Assembly (NCBI RefSeq): GCF_039543525.1
Contig: NZ_BAABJX010000029.1
Span: forward strand, 62,001 to 126,000
Length of the DNA stretch: 64,000 bases
DNA from: Algivirga pacifica
Lineage (GTDB): Bacteria; Bacteroidota; Bacteroidia; Cytophagales; Flammeovirgaceae
Reading direction: 5' to 3'
Shown: positions 17,555 to 26,032 of the stretch, one piece after another
How positions within the stretch are numbered: position 1 is the first letter of the stretch
Layout: every line of letters begins with the position of its first letter
The notes under the pieces: model-generated
What the model saw: the letters and a program-made list of their open reading frames with translations, nothing else
The model's database searches: none
Told to the model about the DNA's origin: nothing
Translations under genes and position numbers: made by a program

Positions 17555-18166
17555 ATGACAAAGACAAAGTTATTTACTTGGTTGATGGTGCCAGTCGTAC
17601 TCCTTATGGGTTGGTTGGTTTACGATAGCATCTTCTCAGTAATCAATGAGGCTGAGGCTATCAAGAAAGCAGAGAAGAAAGTTGTTGAAAAACTGAAACA
17701 AATCAGAAAAGCTGAAGTAGCATACTTTAACAAGTACAAAACGTATACAGCTGACTGGGATTCTCTAGTGACTTTCATTAAAGAAGATACGATCTATACA
17801 GTAGAAAGAACTGAGATCATTACTCCTAGAACAAAAAATGATCCTTTGTACTATACAAGAACGGATAGTGTTCGTATCGAAGAAGATACTATCGGTAGAG
17901 AACTTGCGATCAAAAAATTGTTTCCAATTGCGGAATATCCTAACTTTAATCCTGAAAGACTGCCATACTTGCCAGGAAGAGATACTGCAACATTCGAGAT
18001 CTGGGCTGATACCCTTCGTAAAGGTCAAGTACTTGTAAATGCAATCGAGGTTGTCGACAGCGATCCTAGAGACCCTACAAGAAATGACAACGATGAAAGA
18101 AGAGTAAGATGGCGTCTAAGATTTGGTTCTAAATACGATGCAACAACATCTGGTAACTGGGAATAA
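17555..18166 (+). CDS. Membrane-anchored protein of unknown function, pilin-like start
   Basis: 203 residues. A short basic N-terminus (MTKTK) and one membrane helix (about 7-30) are followed by a helix EAEAIKKAEKKVVEKLKQIR leading into KAEVAYFNKYKTYTADWDSL, an arrangement like that of type IV pilin-like proteins. The rest is charged and probably periplasmic. It is separated from the DUF3822 gene by only 2 bp, and then comes coaD; this order suggests co-transcription. A link to a DUF3822 (PilM/actin-like fold) partner is tempting but is inference. No enzymatic motif is seen. Confidence 0.8.
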   Translation: MTKTKLFTWLMVPVVLLMGWLVYDSIFSVINEAEAIKKAEKKVVEKLKQIRKAEVAYFNKYKTYTADWDSLVTFIKEDTIYTVERTEIITPRTKNDPLYYTRTDSVRIEEDTIGRELAIKKLFPIAEYPNFNPERLPYLPGRDTATFEIWADTLRKGQVLVNAIEVVDSDPRDPTRNDNDERRVRWRLRFGSKYDATTSGNWE

Positions 18167-18168
18167 TC

Positions 18169-19059
18169 TTGGAAGACTTACTTTTAGATACACTGCTTTA
18201 TAAAGCATATGCAAACAGCTTTGATGTACACAATATTGCGGATTACACGCTCTGTATTAAGGTACATCAGAGCTGTTTGTCTCTATGTATATACCACGAA
18301 AAATCACATACCTGCCTTGGGATAGAGGCTTATGAGACCAAAACCAACGGTACCCCCGAAAAGCTTACGGCATTTATGGAGGACCTTTTTTCCCGACATG
18401 CATTTTTAAATGCCGTATTCTGGAAAGAAATCAAGGTGGTCATTTCTCACTCCCAGTACAGTCTTATCCCTTCCGAGCTCCTAGAAGAAGATACCGAGCT
18501 ACAAGCTTTTCTACAACTCAACTGCTCCTTCGAACCTTCCCAACATACCTTGGTTCAAAATGAGCTCCCACACAGTAAAGTAACTATTGGCTTTCCTATT
18601 GCCAACGTACTGTATCGTTGGTTTACAAAATTTTATCGCAATAATGAGGTAAAATTTTACCACTCCTCTTTTTCTATTCTTCATTACCTATTGGAGATTG
18701 ATCAGGCAAAGGAATATACCAAAACACTTAACCTATTGGTGGCTGGAGACCAGCTGACCTTTTTTTATAAAGTGAATAGTCAACCGGTACTAGTCAATAG
18801 TTTTACTTTTAAGAGTCCTAATGATTTTATTTACTATACCCTCTTTATCTTAGAAGAATTAAAACTTTCTACCAAGCATACAGCGGTACGTATATGGGGC
18901 GACCTTGCAGAGGACACCCCTGAGATACAACACCTCAAACGATATGCTGCACATCTTATCTTTGGAAGACGACCAAAGAAAATCAACTACAACTACATTT
19001 CTACAGATATCCCTGAGCATTATGCCTTTGACTTAATGGCACTCATGCATTGCAAATAA
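18169..19059 (+). CDS. DUF3822 family protein
   Basis: 296 residues starting at a TTG codon 2 bp after the previous stop; no ATG is available nearby, so translational coupling is likely. The sequence matches the pattern of DUF3822, a Bacteroidota family with an ASKHA/PilM-like two-lobe layout: N-terminal DTLLYKAYANSFDVHNIADY..., a middle VVISHSQYSLIPSEL, and a C-terminal half with FTFKSPNDFIYYTLFILEEL and VRIWGDL. The biochemical role is unknown. Its gene is often beside coaD, as here (38 bp upstream). It lacks a signal peptide and membrane helices and should be cytoplasmic. Confidence 0.8.
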   Translation: MEDLLLDTLLYKAYANSFDVHNIADYTLCIKVHQSCLSLCIYHEKSHTCLGIEAYETKTNGTPEKLTAFMEDLFSRHAFLNAVFWKEIKVVISHSQYSLIPSELLEEDTELQAFLQLNCSFEPSQHTLVQNELPHSKVTIGFPIANVLYRWFTKFYRNNEVKFYHSSFSILHYLLEIDQAKEYTKTLNLLVAGDQLTFFYKVNSQPVLVNSFTFKSPNDFIYYTLFILEELKLSTKHTAVRIWGDLAEDTPEIQHLKRYAAHLIFGRRPKKINYNYISTDIPEHYAFDLMALMHCK

Positions 19060-19096
19060 TTAGGAAAGAAGATTCATTTTTTGAATATTAAAGATC

Positions 19097-19555
19097 ATGA
19101 AGAAAATTGCACTTTTTCCGGGCACCTTCGATCCATTTACCAAAGGACACGAAGATATTGTATTGAGAGGAGCTGAATTATTTGACGAACTAATTATTGG
19201 GCTTGGGCATAACAGTAAAAAAAACCGTTACTTCCCTGCCGAGAAAATGCTTGAGCAGATTAACCAGCATTTCGAGGACAAACCTAATATCAGAGCTATT
19301 ATGTACAGTGACCTTACCGCTAAAGTAGCGAAAGAACTTGGTGCACAGTTTCTGCTAAGAGGGTTGAGAAATACAACAGATTTTGAGTACGAAAACAGTA
19401 TCGCACAGGCCAACCGACATTTGGTACCTTCTTTGGATACTATTTTTATTTATACCTCTCCACAGTTTTCACATATTAGTTCTACTATTATTCGAGAACT
19501 GTATCATTATGGGCAAGATGTCTCAGAGTTCGTTCCATTTCCATTGGATAAATAA
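19097..19555 (+). CDS. coaD: Phosphopantetheine adenylyltransferase
   Basis: 152 residues, full length. The nucleotidyltransferase start ALFPGTFDPFTKGHEDI carries the T/HxGH motif (Thr15-His18), and the C-terminal ISSTIIREL motif binds ATP phosphates. RGLRNTTDFEYENSIAQANR is the family signature. CoaD joins AMP to 4'-phosphopantetheine, the penultimate step of coenzyme A synthesis. It is the last gene of a three-gene run with the 17555 and DUF3822 genes. About 275 bp without a gene follow. Confidence 0.96.
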   Translation: MKKIALFPGTFDPFTKGHEDIVLRGAELFDELIIGLGHNSKKNRYFPAEKMLEQINQHFEDKPNIRAIMYSDLTAKVAKELGAQFLLRGLRNTTDFEYENSIAQANRHLVPSLDTIFIYTSPQFSHISSTIIRELYHYGQDVSEFVPFPLDK

Positions 19556-19831
19556 GCACTTCTCAATAAAAAACTGTTCCCTTTATCAACAACTATAGGC
19601 TATAGCATGTTGATAACTTGGAAAAAGTATAATCAATGAATATTGCTACCGGAAATTATTCTTCTCCAAAAAGAAAAGAGAGATTTCGGTCGTATATTCG
19701 TATATAGCCATGTAGTACTCTCCTAGATCTATAAGGGAGAAAACACTTATTATACAGCAACTACCTTAAGGTAGAAACATCATAATGCTGTCAACTACTT
19801 AATTATTAAATAAATTAACTGAATATAAATT

Positions 19832-21097
19832 ATGGGATGTGGGTCATGCTCAACAGGAGCCTGCGGAACGACTAGTGGAGGATGTGGCAGCAATGGGAGT
19901 TGTGCCACTGGAGGTTGTATGAAACTCAATGCCTATGACTGGCTGGGAGATATGAACCTTCCCGGTTCCACCAAATACAATATCATAGAAATAAAATTTA
20001 AAGGCGGACGAAAGGGCTACTACCGCAACAGCAAATACCTGGAGTTGTTTACTGGGGACCCTGTCGTTGTGGAAGCGCAAAGTGGTCACCATATTGGACA
20101 TGTATCCTTACAAGGAGAACTTGTTCGCCTACAAATGAATAAAAAAGACGTCAAGGAGGACAGCGAAGAGGTACTTAATATTCTACGTCCTGCTACTGAT
20201 AAAGATCTGGAGAAGCTCGTCAATGTCAAGAACAGAGAGCTGCCGACCATGTATCGTACCAGAGAAATCATCAAGGAGCTTAACCTTAAGATGAAGCTGT
20301 CTGACGTCGAATTTCAGGCAGACAACTCCAAGGCAACCTTCTTTTACTCTGCCGATGATCGCGTAGACTTCCGAGAGCTTATCAAGATATTGGCTAGCGA
20401 ATTCAAGATCAGAGTAGAAATGAGACAGATCAGTCTTCGCCAAGAAGCTGGACGTATCGGAGGAATCGGCTCTTGTGGTAGAGAACTGTGTTGTTCTACC
20501 TGGCTAACTGACTTCAAAAGTGTTAGTACAGCCGCTGCCCGTTATCAAAACCTTTCGCTAAACCCTAGTAAGTTATCCGGACAATGTGGACGACTTAAAT
20601 GTTGTCTGAACTATGAACTGGAAACATATATTGACGCCTTAGTTGATATTCCTATTGTGGATAGTCCATTGATCACTGAGAAAGGAAAGGCTGCCTTACA
20701 GAAAGTAGATATCTTCAAAAAAGTATTGTGGTTCAACTACAATGGTGAAACCACTTGGCACAGTATTTCTGCCGAAAGAGTCAAAGAAATACAGGAGATG
20801 AATGCCAAGCAAGTTTTCCCTCCTGCACTACAGGAAGACGAAACAACTACGATCGAAGCTAAAGACAGCAAATTAGGTTCGGCCATTGAGAAGCTAGAAA
20901 GGAAACGTCAGCGTAGAGAAAAGGAAAACCCTGGAAAACCTCGACCAAAAAAGAGAAGTACCAGAGGGAATAAACCATCCAATCAAAATAAGCCACCCCA
21001 AAATAAATCGTCCCAAAATAAAGGGGATGAAAATAAAGGGAAAGAGAATAGTGGTAATGTAAAAAGAAGAAGAAATAGAAAAAAAAATAATAGGTAA
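19832..21097 (+). CDS. ricT: PSP1/RicT-like iron-sulfur regulatory protein
   Basis: 421 residues. The first 30 hold seven Cys (positions 3, 6, 11, 18, 24, 29 pattern GCGSCSTGACGTTSGGCGSN...). A PSP1 domain follows to about 270, with the two Cys signatures SCGRELCCSTW and QCGRLKCCLNYE, and then a long basic, low-complexity tail (about 345-421, Lys/Asn/Arg/Gln repeats). In Bacillus, RicT (YaaT) forms an Fe-S complex that affects RNA processing and development. Adjacent gldH (41 bp downstream) is the usual Bacteroidota neighbour. The Cys-rich start and the basic tail are extra to the Bacillus protein; the tail could bind RNA (inference). Confidence 0.88.
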   Translation: MGCGSCSTGACGTTSGGCGSNGSCATGGCMKLNAYDWLGDMNLPGSTKYNIIEIKFKGGRKGYYRNSKYLELFTGDPVVVEAQSGHHIGHVSLQGELVRLQMNKKDVKEDSEEVLNILRPATDKDLEKLVNVKNRELPTMYRTREIIKELNLKMKLSDVEFQADNSKATFFYSADDRVDFRELIKILASEFKIRVEMRQISLRQEAGRIGGIGSCGRELCCSTWLTDFKSVSTAAARYQNLSLNPSKLSGQCGRLKCCLNYELETYIDALVDIPIVDSPLITEKGKAALQKVDIFKKVLWFNYNGETTWHSISAERVKEIQEMNAKQVFPPALQEDETTTIEAKDSKLGSAIEKLERKRQRREKENPGKPRPKKRSTRGNKPSNQNKPPQNKSSQNKGDENKGKENSGNVKRRRNRKKNNR

Positions 21098-21138
21098 GGT
21101 TGGAATAACCTTACCTATTACATTTAGCTTTTTAAGAA

Positions 21139-21639
21139 ATGTATATTAAGAATTTCCTACTTTTTGGAATACTAGGACTGTCACTGCTAGCCGCTTGTGA
21201 CTCTTCCAGAGTGGTCGAAGAATATGTAGACTACACCGAAGGCAACTGGTACTATGACTCTGTAGCTAATTTTGAAGTAGATATCCGAGATACTACACAA
21301 GACTACAACATTTACTTTAATGTTCGGAATTCTATCGCGTACCCCTTTTATAACTTATACATTCAATATGAGTTGTCTGACAGTAGTGGCCGCCTATTGA
21401 GAAGTAATCTACAGGAGTTCACCTTAATGCACGCCAAGACAGGGGAACCTTTCGGTGAAACTGCCAGCCCTGCTGGTGAAGGGATAGGCCTTTTATACAC
21501 TCACCAATTTCCACTTTTGAATACTTATAAATTTGAGTCAGCAGGTACGTATACCTTCCGATTCAACCAGTATATGCAGCCGGATACGCTGCCGGGTATC
21601 TACAATGTTGGAATAAGAGTAGAGAAAGCTAAAAAATAG
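21139..21639 (+). CDS. gldH: Gliding motility lipoprotein GldH
   Basis: 166 residues. A lipoprotein signal (MYIKNFLLFGILGLSLLAAC) with lipobox LAAC places it in the envelope. The mature part matches GldH: VDYTEGNWYYDSVANFEVDI, a D-x-Y-N-I-Y-F-x-V-R-N segment and a C-terminal beta domain. GldH is required for gliding and chitin use in Flavobacterium johnsoniae, though many non-gliding relatives keep it. It is the last gene of the ricT-gldH pair and is followed by an inverted-repeat element. Confidence 0.85.
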   Translation: MYIKNFLLFGILGLSLLAACDSSRVVEEYVDYTEGNWYYDSVANFEVDIRDTTQDYNIYFNVRNSIAYPFYNLYIQYELSDSSGRLLRSNLQEFTLMHAKTGEPFGETASPAGEGIGLLYTHQFPLLNTYKFESAGTYTFRFNQYMQPDTLPGIYNVGIRVEKAKK

Positions 21640-21668
21640 CTAAGGGCTGAATAAATCACTATCATAGT

Positions 21669-21837
21669 GTTGAATCGTTGAATTTCTCCTTCGGAGAGTT
21701 GAATAGAGCTTTGCTCGTTGATTCGAGTTGAACTGTTGATTGAAATATATATAAACACTCAAACAACCTATCAACTCGAATCAACGAGCGAAGCTCAATT
21801 CAACTCATCACAAAGTGATGAAATTCAACGATTCAAC
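21669..21837. repeat. Variable-palindrome repeat (GTTGAATC linker type), inverted pair
   Basis: Left: GTTGAATCGTTGAATT, palindrome TCTCCTTCGGAGA, GTTGAAT, palindrome GAGCTTTGCTC, GTTGATTCGAGTTG. Right is the inverse with GAGCGAAGCTC and TCATCACAAAGTGATGA. It lies between the convergent gldH and fatty acid hydroxylase genes and could act as a shared terminator. A close relative is at 37688-37832. Confidence 0.78.
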
Positions 21838-21839
21838 TT

Positions 21840-22457
21840 TTACGGCATGGTACGGAAAATATAATCCCACAATGGAGAAGACACTCCAAATGCACGATCA
21901 TTGTGCTTATAGTGGTGAATACCATGATGTACCCATAACGTTTTGAACATATTCTTAGGAGGTCGATAGGCATGGACAATATAATGTACTCCTAAGTAGG
22001 CTGCATACCCTACCACAAACCCCGGCATAAAGCCAAAGGCATACCTTCCCATCAAAAACCAAAATACCGTAAACATCACAACTGTCAGAAAGATACTGAC
22101 TACCATAGGCATGGCCAGACGCATCTTATCCTTAGGATATTCGTGATGTACTCCATGAAACTTATACGTAATAGTTTGTTTAAGCTTCGTATCAGGTTCC
22201 ATGTGGAATACGAAGCGATGTACCAGATACTCTACCAAAGAAAATGAAAGTACCCCTACAAGGAACAACCCTATGGCAAGTCCCAAAGAGAGGTACCCTT
22301 GGTACAACCCATAAGCCATCACAGACAGACCGGTAACAGGGAAAAATGTCAACGGCATGGCAATATGAGTTTTAGTTAGCATTTCCAGAAAACCGCTTTC
22401 AAATAGCTGTTTTCGTCCCTTGTTTTTGGGAGGAATGTAATCGTTAGTGTGAGTCAT
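21840..22457 (-). CDS. Fatty acid hydroxylase superfamily membrane enzyme
   Basis: 205 residues from ATG 22457; the frame extends to ATG 22520, but the extra 21 residues look like leader sequence. It has several hydrophobic segments and the di-iron His clusters of the sterol desaturase/fatty acid hydroxylase family: HRFVFH, HGVHHEYP, HYIVHAYRP and HHGIHHYKHND. These enzymes add a hydroxyl to acyl chains of membrane lipids (for example 2-hydroxylation of sphingolipid acyl chains); the substrate here is unknown. 2-Hydroxy lipids are known in Bacteroidota, which fits. Confidence 0.87.
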   Translation of the reverse strand: MTHTNDYIPPKNKGRKQLFESGFLEMLTKTHIAMPLTFFPVTGLSVMAYGLYQGYLSLGLAIGLFLVGVLSFSLVEYLVHRFVFHMEPDTKLKQTITYKFHGVHHEYPKDKMRLAMPMVVSIFLTVVMFTVFWFLMGRYAFGFMPGFVVGYAAYLGVHYIVHAYRPPKNMFKTLWVHHGIHHYKHNDRAFGVSSPLWDYIFRTMP

Positions 22458-22556
22458 AGTTAGTTGTGGGTTATATGGACAATAAATAAGAATGTGAAGC
22501 CTATAACTAGGCTCTAGCACTAGAGTATACTACTACAAGCTTCACACCCTTATCTG

Positions 22557-24119
22557 TTAAAGCTTACCTATATAGAATACAAACTCTAATGGTTCCTTAA
22601 ACAGTTCCAATAAGTTATAAATCATATTAGGATATTTGACAAAATAGTGCATCATATTCGTCTTTCTTTCCTGCGGAACTCCACCTGGAAAAGCCTCTTC
22701 TTTAATGGCTAATACACGCTCCAAACCTTCACTTAGGTTTCTACGCTCTGACTTCTCTAGTTTATAAGCCGTGTGTTTCAAACGGTCTTGTGCTCTTTTC
22801 AACTCCGCTTTTACATGTTTCTCCAAACCTTGATCGATAGGGAGGGTTTTCTGCAATACCTGTTCATAAAGCTTTTCCAGCACCTCAAACTCCTCTTCCA
22901 ACGTATAATCATGGGCAGCATGCTTCTCCGTAAAGAGCTTCTTCAATGCTACTTCCGAACGGAATAGGTCTTCCACCTCAAAACCATAATACTTTAGCTT
23001 ATCAAAATGCTTTTCTTCCAGTAATAAGGCAAAGCCTCTCGGTAATAGAATTGGAAAAGGAACTTCCAAAGCTGCAAAAGACGCTTTCAGTTGCAACCAG
23101 TACACTACTTCTGCAGGCCCTCCAGCATAAGATAAATTGGGTAAAATAGCTTCCTGATACACCGGACGTAAAGCCACATTAGGACTAAAGCGCTCTGGAT
23201 GCTGCTCAATTAAGAACTGCATCTCTTCTTTAGAAAAAGAAAGATCTGTATTCAATACCTGAAACTGTCCTTCTACTTCTTCTATTCTTTCCCGAACACT
23301 TCCATCCAAGTAAAAGAAGTTAATCGAACGGCTATAGATCTGTGTACCATATCCCGCTTCCTCCAATTGCTGATCTGTTTGCTGAATATGAGCATATGGA
23401 ATATGCTCCAACACATCTTTTTCAATCAAAGGAACAATTTCCTGTTTCAACGCTCTGCTATCACCATCCACACATAGCAGCCCATATTCTCCAAAAAGTT
23501 GATGCACAAAATAACGTGTTGCATCTGTAAGATTCTCTTGTGTTGTATAAGCCTCTTTAAAAAAGGAAGGCATATCCTGTATCTGATCCAGAATATCCTG
23601 CAATCCTGTAGGACTTAAGCGTCCAACAGCTCCACTAACCTTCGCCTTATTCCATTGGTATTTCCTACCAAAAGCATTAAAAAAGCTAATCTCTTCAAAA
23701 TCGTGATCCTCTGTCGCCATCCAGTATACCGGAACAAAATGGTACTCCGGATAGACGCGTTTCAGTTGCTCAGCCAATTGAATTGTTGAAGCAACCTTAT
23801 AAATAAAGTATAAAGGCCCTGAGAAAATATTCAACTGATGGCCTGTCGTCACCGTAAAGGTCTTCTCATCTCTCAAACGTTCAATCTGTGTTGAAGGAAC
23901 CTCCGATAAGTGAGCGTATTGCTCTAGCAATGTATCGGCAAGCTTGTGACGCTTCTCTGTCGTGAAGTAAGCTTGCTTCTCTGTTATCTGTTCCTCAAAA
24001 CTTTCAATAGCTGGAGTACGATGGTAAAAAGACTTTAAAGTATGCTCTCCATTAATGTAGTCCAAAAATGTCTTTGAAAAAGTTCCAGTCTTAGAGAATG
24101 GTATTTTAATACAGTCCAT
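22557..24119 (-). CDS. bshC: Bacillithiol synthase, cysteine-adding enzyme BshC
   Basis: 520 residues from ATG 24119 (MDCIKIPFSKTGTFSKTFLD). An in-frame ATG at 24146 falls inside a repeat and is less likely. BshC features: TTGHQLNIFSGPLYFIYKVA, FVPVYWMATEDHDFEEI, a Rossmann-like core and a long coiled-coil helix near the C-terminus (about 380-480). BshC adds cysteine to glucosaminyl-malate, the last step of bacillithiol synthesis, the main low-molecular thiol in Bacteroidota such as this. No bshA or bshB is in the window. Confidence 0.95.
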   Translation of the reverse strand: MDCIKIPFSKTGTFSKTFLDYINGEHTLKSFYHRTPAIESFEEQITEKQAYFTTEKRHKLADTLLEQYAHLSEVPSTQIERLRDEKTFTVTTGHQLNIFSGPLYFIYKVASTIQLAEQLKRVYPEYHFVPVYWMATEDHDFEEISFFNAFGRKYQWNKAKVSGAVGRLSPTGLQDILDQIQDMPSFFKEAYTTQENLTDATRYFVHQLFGEYGLLCVDGDSRALKQEIVPLIEKDVLEHIPYAHIQQTDQQLEEAGYGTQIYSRSINFFYLDGSVRERIEEVEGQFQVLNTDLSFSKEEMQFLIEQHPERFSPNVALRPVYQEAILPNLSYAGGPAEVVYWLQLKASFAALEVPFPILLPRGFALLLEEKHFDKLKYYGFEVEDLFRSEVALKKLFTEKHAAHDYTLEEEFEVLEKLYEQVLQKTLPIDQGLEKHVKAELKRAQDRLKHTAYKLEKSERRNLSEGLERVLAIKEEAFPGGVPQERKTNMMHYFVKYPNMIYNLLELFKEPLEFVFYIGKL

Positions 24120-24126
24120 TATGTAT

Positions 24127-24193
24127 GTTGAATTGTTGAATTTCACCTTCAGTGAGTTGAATCGTTGATTTGTTGAGGCGGCTTACACCGCTA
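24127..24193. repeat. Variable-palindrome repeat (GTTGAAT linker type)
   Basis: GTTGAATTGTTGAATT, palindrome TCACCTTCAGTGA, GTTGAATCGTTGATTTGTTGA, palindrome GCGGCTTACACCGC. It overlaps the possible upstream start of bshC, so it lies in that gene's 5' leader. Confidence 0.7.
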
Positions 24194-24287
24194 TTGGTTC
24201 GCAAACCCTCCCCCTCAGGCAAGGGCCTACATTATATCTATTCTTAAGGTAATAACATCAGGCAAACGAAAAATCAATCACACGGGG

Positions 24288-24383
24288 TACCTTTTACCTT
24301 TTACCTTTTACCTTTTACCTTTTACCTTTTACCTTTTACCTTTTACCTTTTACCTTTTACCTTTTACCTTTTACCTTTTACCC
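24288..24383. repeat. Tandem TACCTTT heptamer array
   Basis: About 13.7 near-perfect copies of TACCTTT over 96 bp. A short degenerate inverse (AAAGTAAAAGGTAAAAAGTA) lies at about 25002-25021, so the two arrays bracket the gene at 24415-24996. Such arrays are prone to copy-number change. Confidence 0.95.
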
Positions 24384-24414
24384 AAAAGATATAACTTAAA
24401 CAGAGAAAAAGTGT

Positions 24415-24996
24415 TTATGACTCCTCCATAATAAGAAATGGTGATCCCTCCCCATGCACCTTAACAAAGCCATCCTGTAGTACCTTATAGACTCCATCAC
24501 CTACAAGGGTAAGGTTTTCTACTTGCACATTTTCAGGTATGCACAATTGCTGTCCTGCGGGATACCACTTTTCCAATACTTTTTTCTTACAAAGAAATGC
24601 CCTTTGATGATGTTCAAAAAGCACCACATCTACGTCCGAAAAGGCAGCAAACAAAGATAAAGTATGGTCTATCGGAAAAAAAATATTGATTGCCCGATGT
24701 TCTTTTTCCTTTAGATAGGCTGCTATGGTAAGGAATAATGTTCCTTCTATAGGTATTATGGTTACAGGCTCCTGGTAAATCAACTCTTTCTTTAAGGAAG
24801 GATGTTGTTCTGCCGAGCAAAAGACAACCTCAACCTTTATATTCCATGTTAATAATAAAGGCAAGGTTTCTGCCGTCGCCATTACTACCGGGCTCCATTC
24901 CAATAGTTGATGTAGTGTATCTTGTTGGCAAACCTCGGCATCCAATAATAAAACGGCCGGTTCCTGCGCATCACGAACAATATGGTGAGAAGACAT
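24415..24996 (-). CDS. Degenerate thiamine pyrophosphokinase-like protein
   Basis: 193 residues. The start MSSHHIVRDAQEPAVLLLDA and the HQLLEWSPVV segment match, from memory, the start of Cytophagales proteins annotated as thiamine pyrophosphokinase. The position where that family normally has a metal-binding GDFD/GDxDS motif reads VVFCSAEQ here, and other acidic active-site residues are not evident, so catalysis is doubtful. The C-terminal VKVHGEGSPFLIMEE fits the sandwich end of the family. It has no signal peptide. It is flanked on both sides by inverted heptamer arrays. It may be a non-enzymatic relative or a decaying gene, although the frame is intact. Confidence 0.5.
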   Translation of the reverse strand: MSSHHIVRDAQEPAVLLLDAEVCQQDTLHQLLEWSPVVMATAETLPLLLTWNIKVEVVFCSAEQHPSLKKELIYQEPVTIIPIEGTLFLTIAAYLKEKEHRAINIFFPIDHTLSLFAAFSDVDVVLFEHHQRAFLCKKKVLEKWYPAGQQLCIPENVQVENLTLVGDGVYKVLQDGFVKVHGEGSPFLIMEES

Positions 24997-25106
24997 ATAT
25001 TTAAAGTAAAAGGTAAAAAGTATAAGGTAACGCTGTAGGGGTGCGATTTATCGCGCCTCTACACCAATATTTTTTTTATAAAACAAATTTTAAACTTAAT
25101 TCCACG

Positions 25107-25766
25107 ATGTACAAACTTTTAACAGTCCTTATCGCATCCGCTACCATTATCGGATGTACTCCCAAATCATCCAAAAAACAGGAAGCTGCTGTAACTGAAA
25201 ATAAAGAAGCTATTGCAAGCAGTACGCTACCTACCACTGATACCCTTACAAGCAAGGCAGCCACCGTAGAAGAAGAAACCATAGAAAAAATCAACACTGA
25301 GAATACGGTACAGGAAACTCCCGTAACGGCACCTGAAGCACTCAATACAAAAGAAATTAGCAGCCGTATTGGAGAGCAATACGCTATTGTAGAAAAGTGG
25401 CAAATGGTTAGAGACTTCAACGGAGACCAGAAAGATGATATCGCTTGCGTCATCACGAACACCAATACCAAAGAGAAAGGCGTAGCCATTATGCACCACG
25501 ACGGTACACATGCTATTATAGGTGCAGGAGATGCAGCTTCTGGAGTAACGGATATGCCTTGGCTAGCAGCTTTCCAGGACATCCCAAGAGGCAATATGGT
25601 TGCTCCTTACAAGAAAGATGAAAAAACCGGTAAATGGGTTACTGATTACGACAAGGAAGTTCGCTTGATAGGTGCCGGCATCTGGGTACATGAAGCCGCT
25701 TCTAATAAAGGAGGAATTATTTACTGGGATGGAGAGAAATATGAGTGGATTGAGGTGAAGAAGTAA
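25107..25766 (+). CDS. Lipoprotein of unknown function
   Basis: 219 residues from ATG 25107 (MYKLLTVLIASATIIGC), chosen over ATG 25041 because it gives a lipoprotein signal with lipobox TIIGC. A Thr/Glu-rich linker (to about 95) is followed by a compact domain with RDFNGDQKDDIACVIT, an Asp-rich calcium-loop-like motif (D-x-N-x-D-x-x-D-D) resembling FG-GAP/EF-hand loops, and KGGIIYWDGEKYEWIEVKK at the end. The role is unknown; surface or periplasmic binding is inferred from the lipoprotein signal only. Confidence 0.75.
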   Translation: MYKLLTVLIASATIIGCTPKSSKKQEAAVTENKEAIASSTLPTTDTLTSKAATVEEETIEKINTENTVQETPVTAPEALNTKEISSRIGEQYAIVEKWQMVRDFNGDQKDDIACVITNTNTKEKGVAIMHHDGTHAIIGAGDAASGVTDMPWLAAFQDIPRGNMVAPYKKDEKTGKWVTDYDKEVRLIGAGIWVHEAASNKGGIIYWDGEKYEWIEVKK

Positions 25767-25800
25767 TTCTCAATGAAGAATTATTAATCATTCACTAAAT

Positions 25801-25857
25801 CCGAGCGTGGACGCTCGGTAAAATCGCTTGTGGGTCCGTAAGCTGGAGCTTACGACC
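25801..25857. repeat. Two-hairpin unit (CCGAGCG and GGTCGTA type)
   Basis: First hairpin CCGAGCGTGGACGCTCGG (25801-25818) is identical to 59933-59950. The second (25833-25857) has outer arms GGTC/GACC, an inner stem CGTAAGC / GCTTACG and a TGGA-type loop. The copy at 59965-59988 keeps the outer arms and loop but has a different, still complementary, inner stem. Confidence 0.8.
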
Positions 25858-25915
25858 AGTAAAGTAGTAAAGCAGTAAATTTCAATTGAAAATTATTCAT
25901 TGATCATTGAAAATT

Positions 25916-25954
25916 AAAAAAGGCACCAGCCATTACAGCTGGTGCCTTTTTTTT
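25916..25954. terminator. Bidirectional terminator between the lipoprotein gene and actF
   Basis: Perfect stem AAAAAGGCACCAGC / GCTGGTGCCTTTTT, loop CATTACA, with T runs on both strands. It lies between convergent genes and ends the act operon on the minus strand. It is followed at 25962-26031 by a 7-bp-repeat dyad (AATGAAG and complement). Confidence 0.9.
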
Positions 25955-26032
25955 AATGAAGAATGAATAATTAGGAATGAAAAATAGTTACAAACTATTC
26001 CTCATTCTTCATTCTTAATTCCTCATTATATC

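Noticed and set aside
24288..24383. CRISPR-like array
   Set aside because: The TACCTTT copies are contiguous with no spacers, and there are no cas genes in the window.
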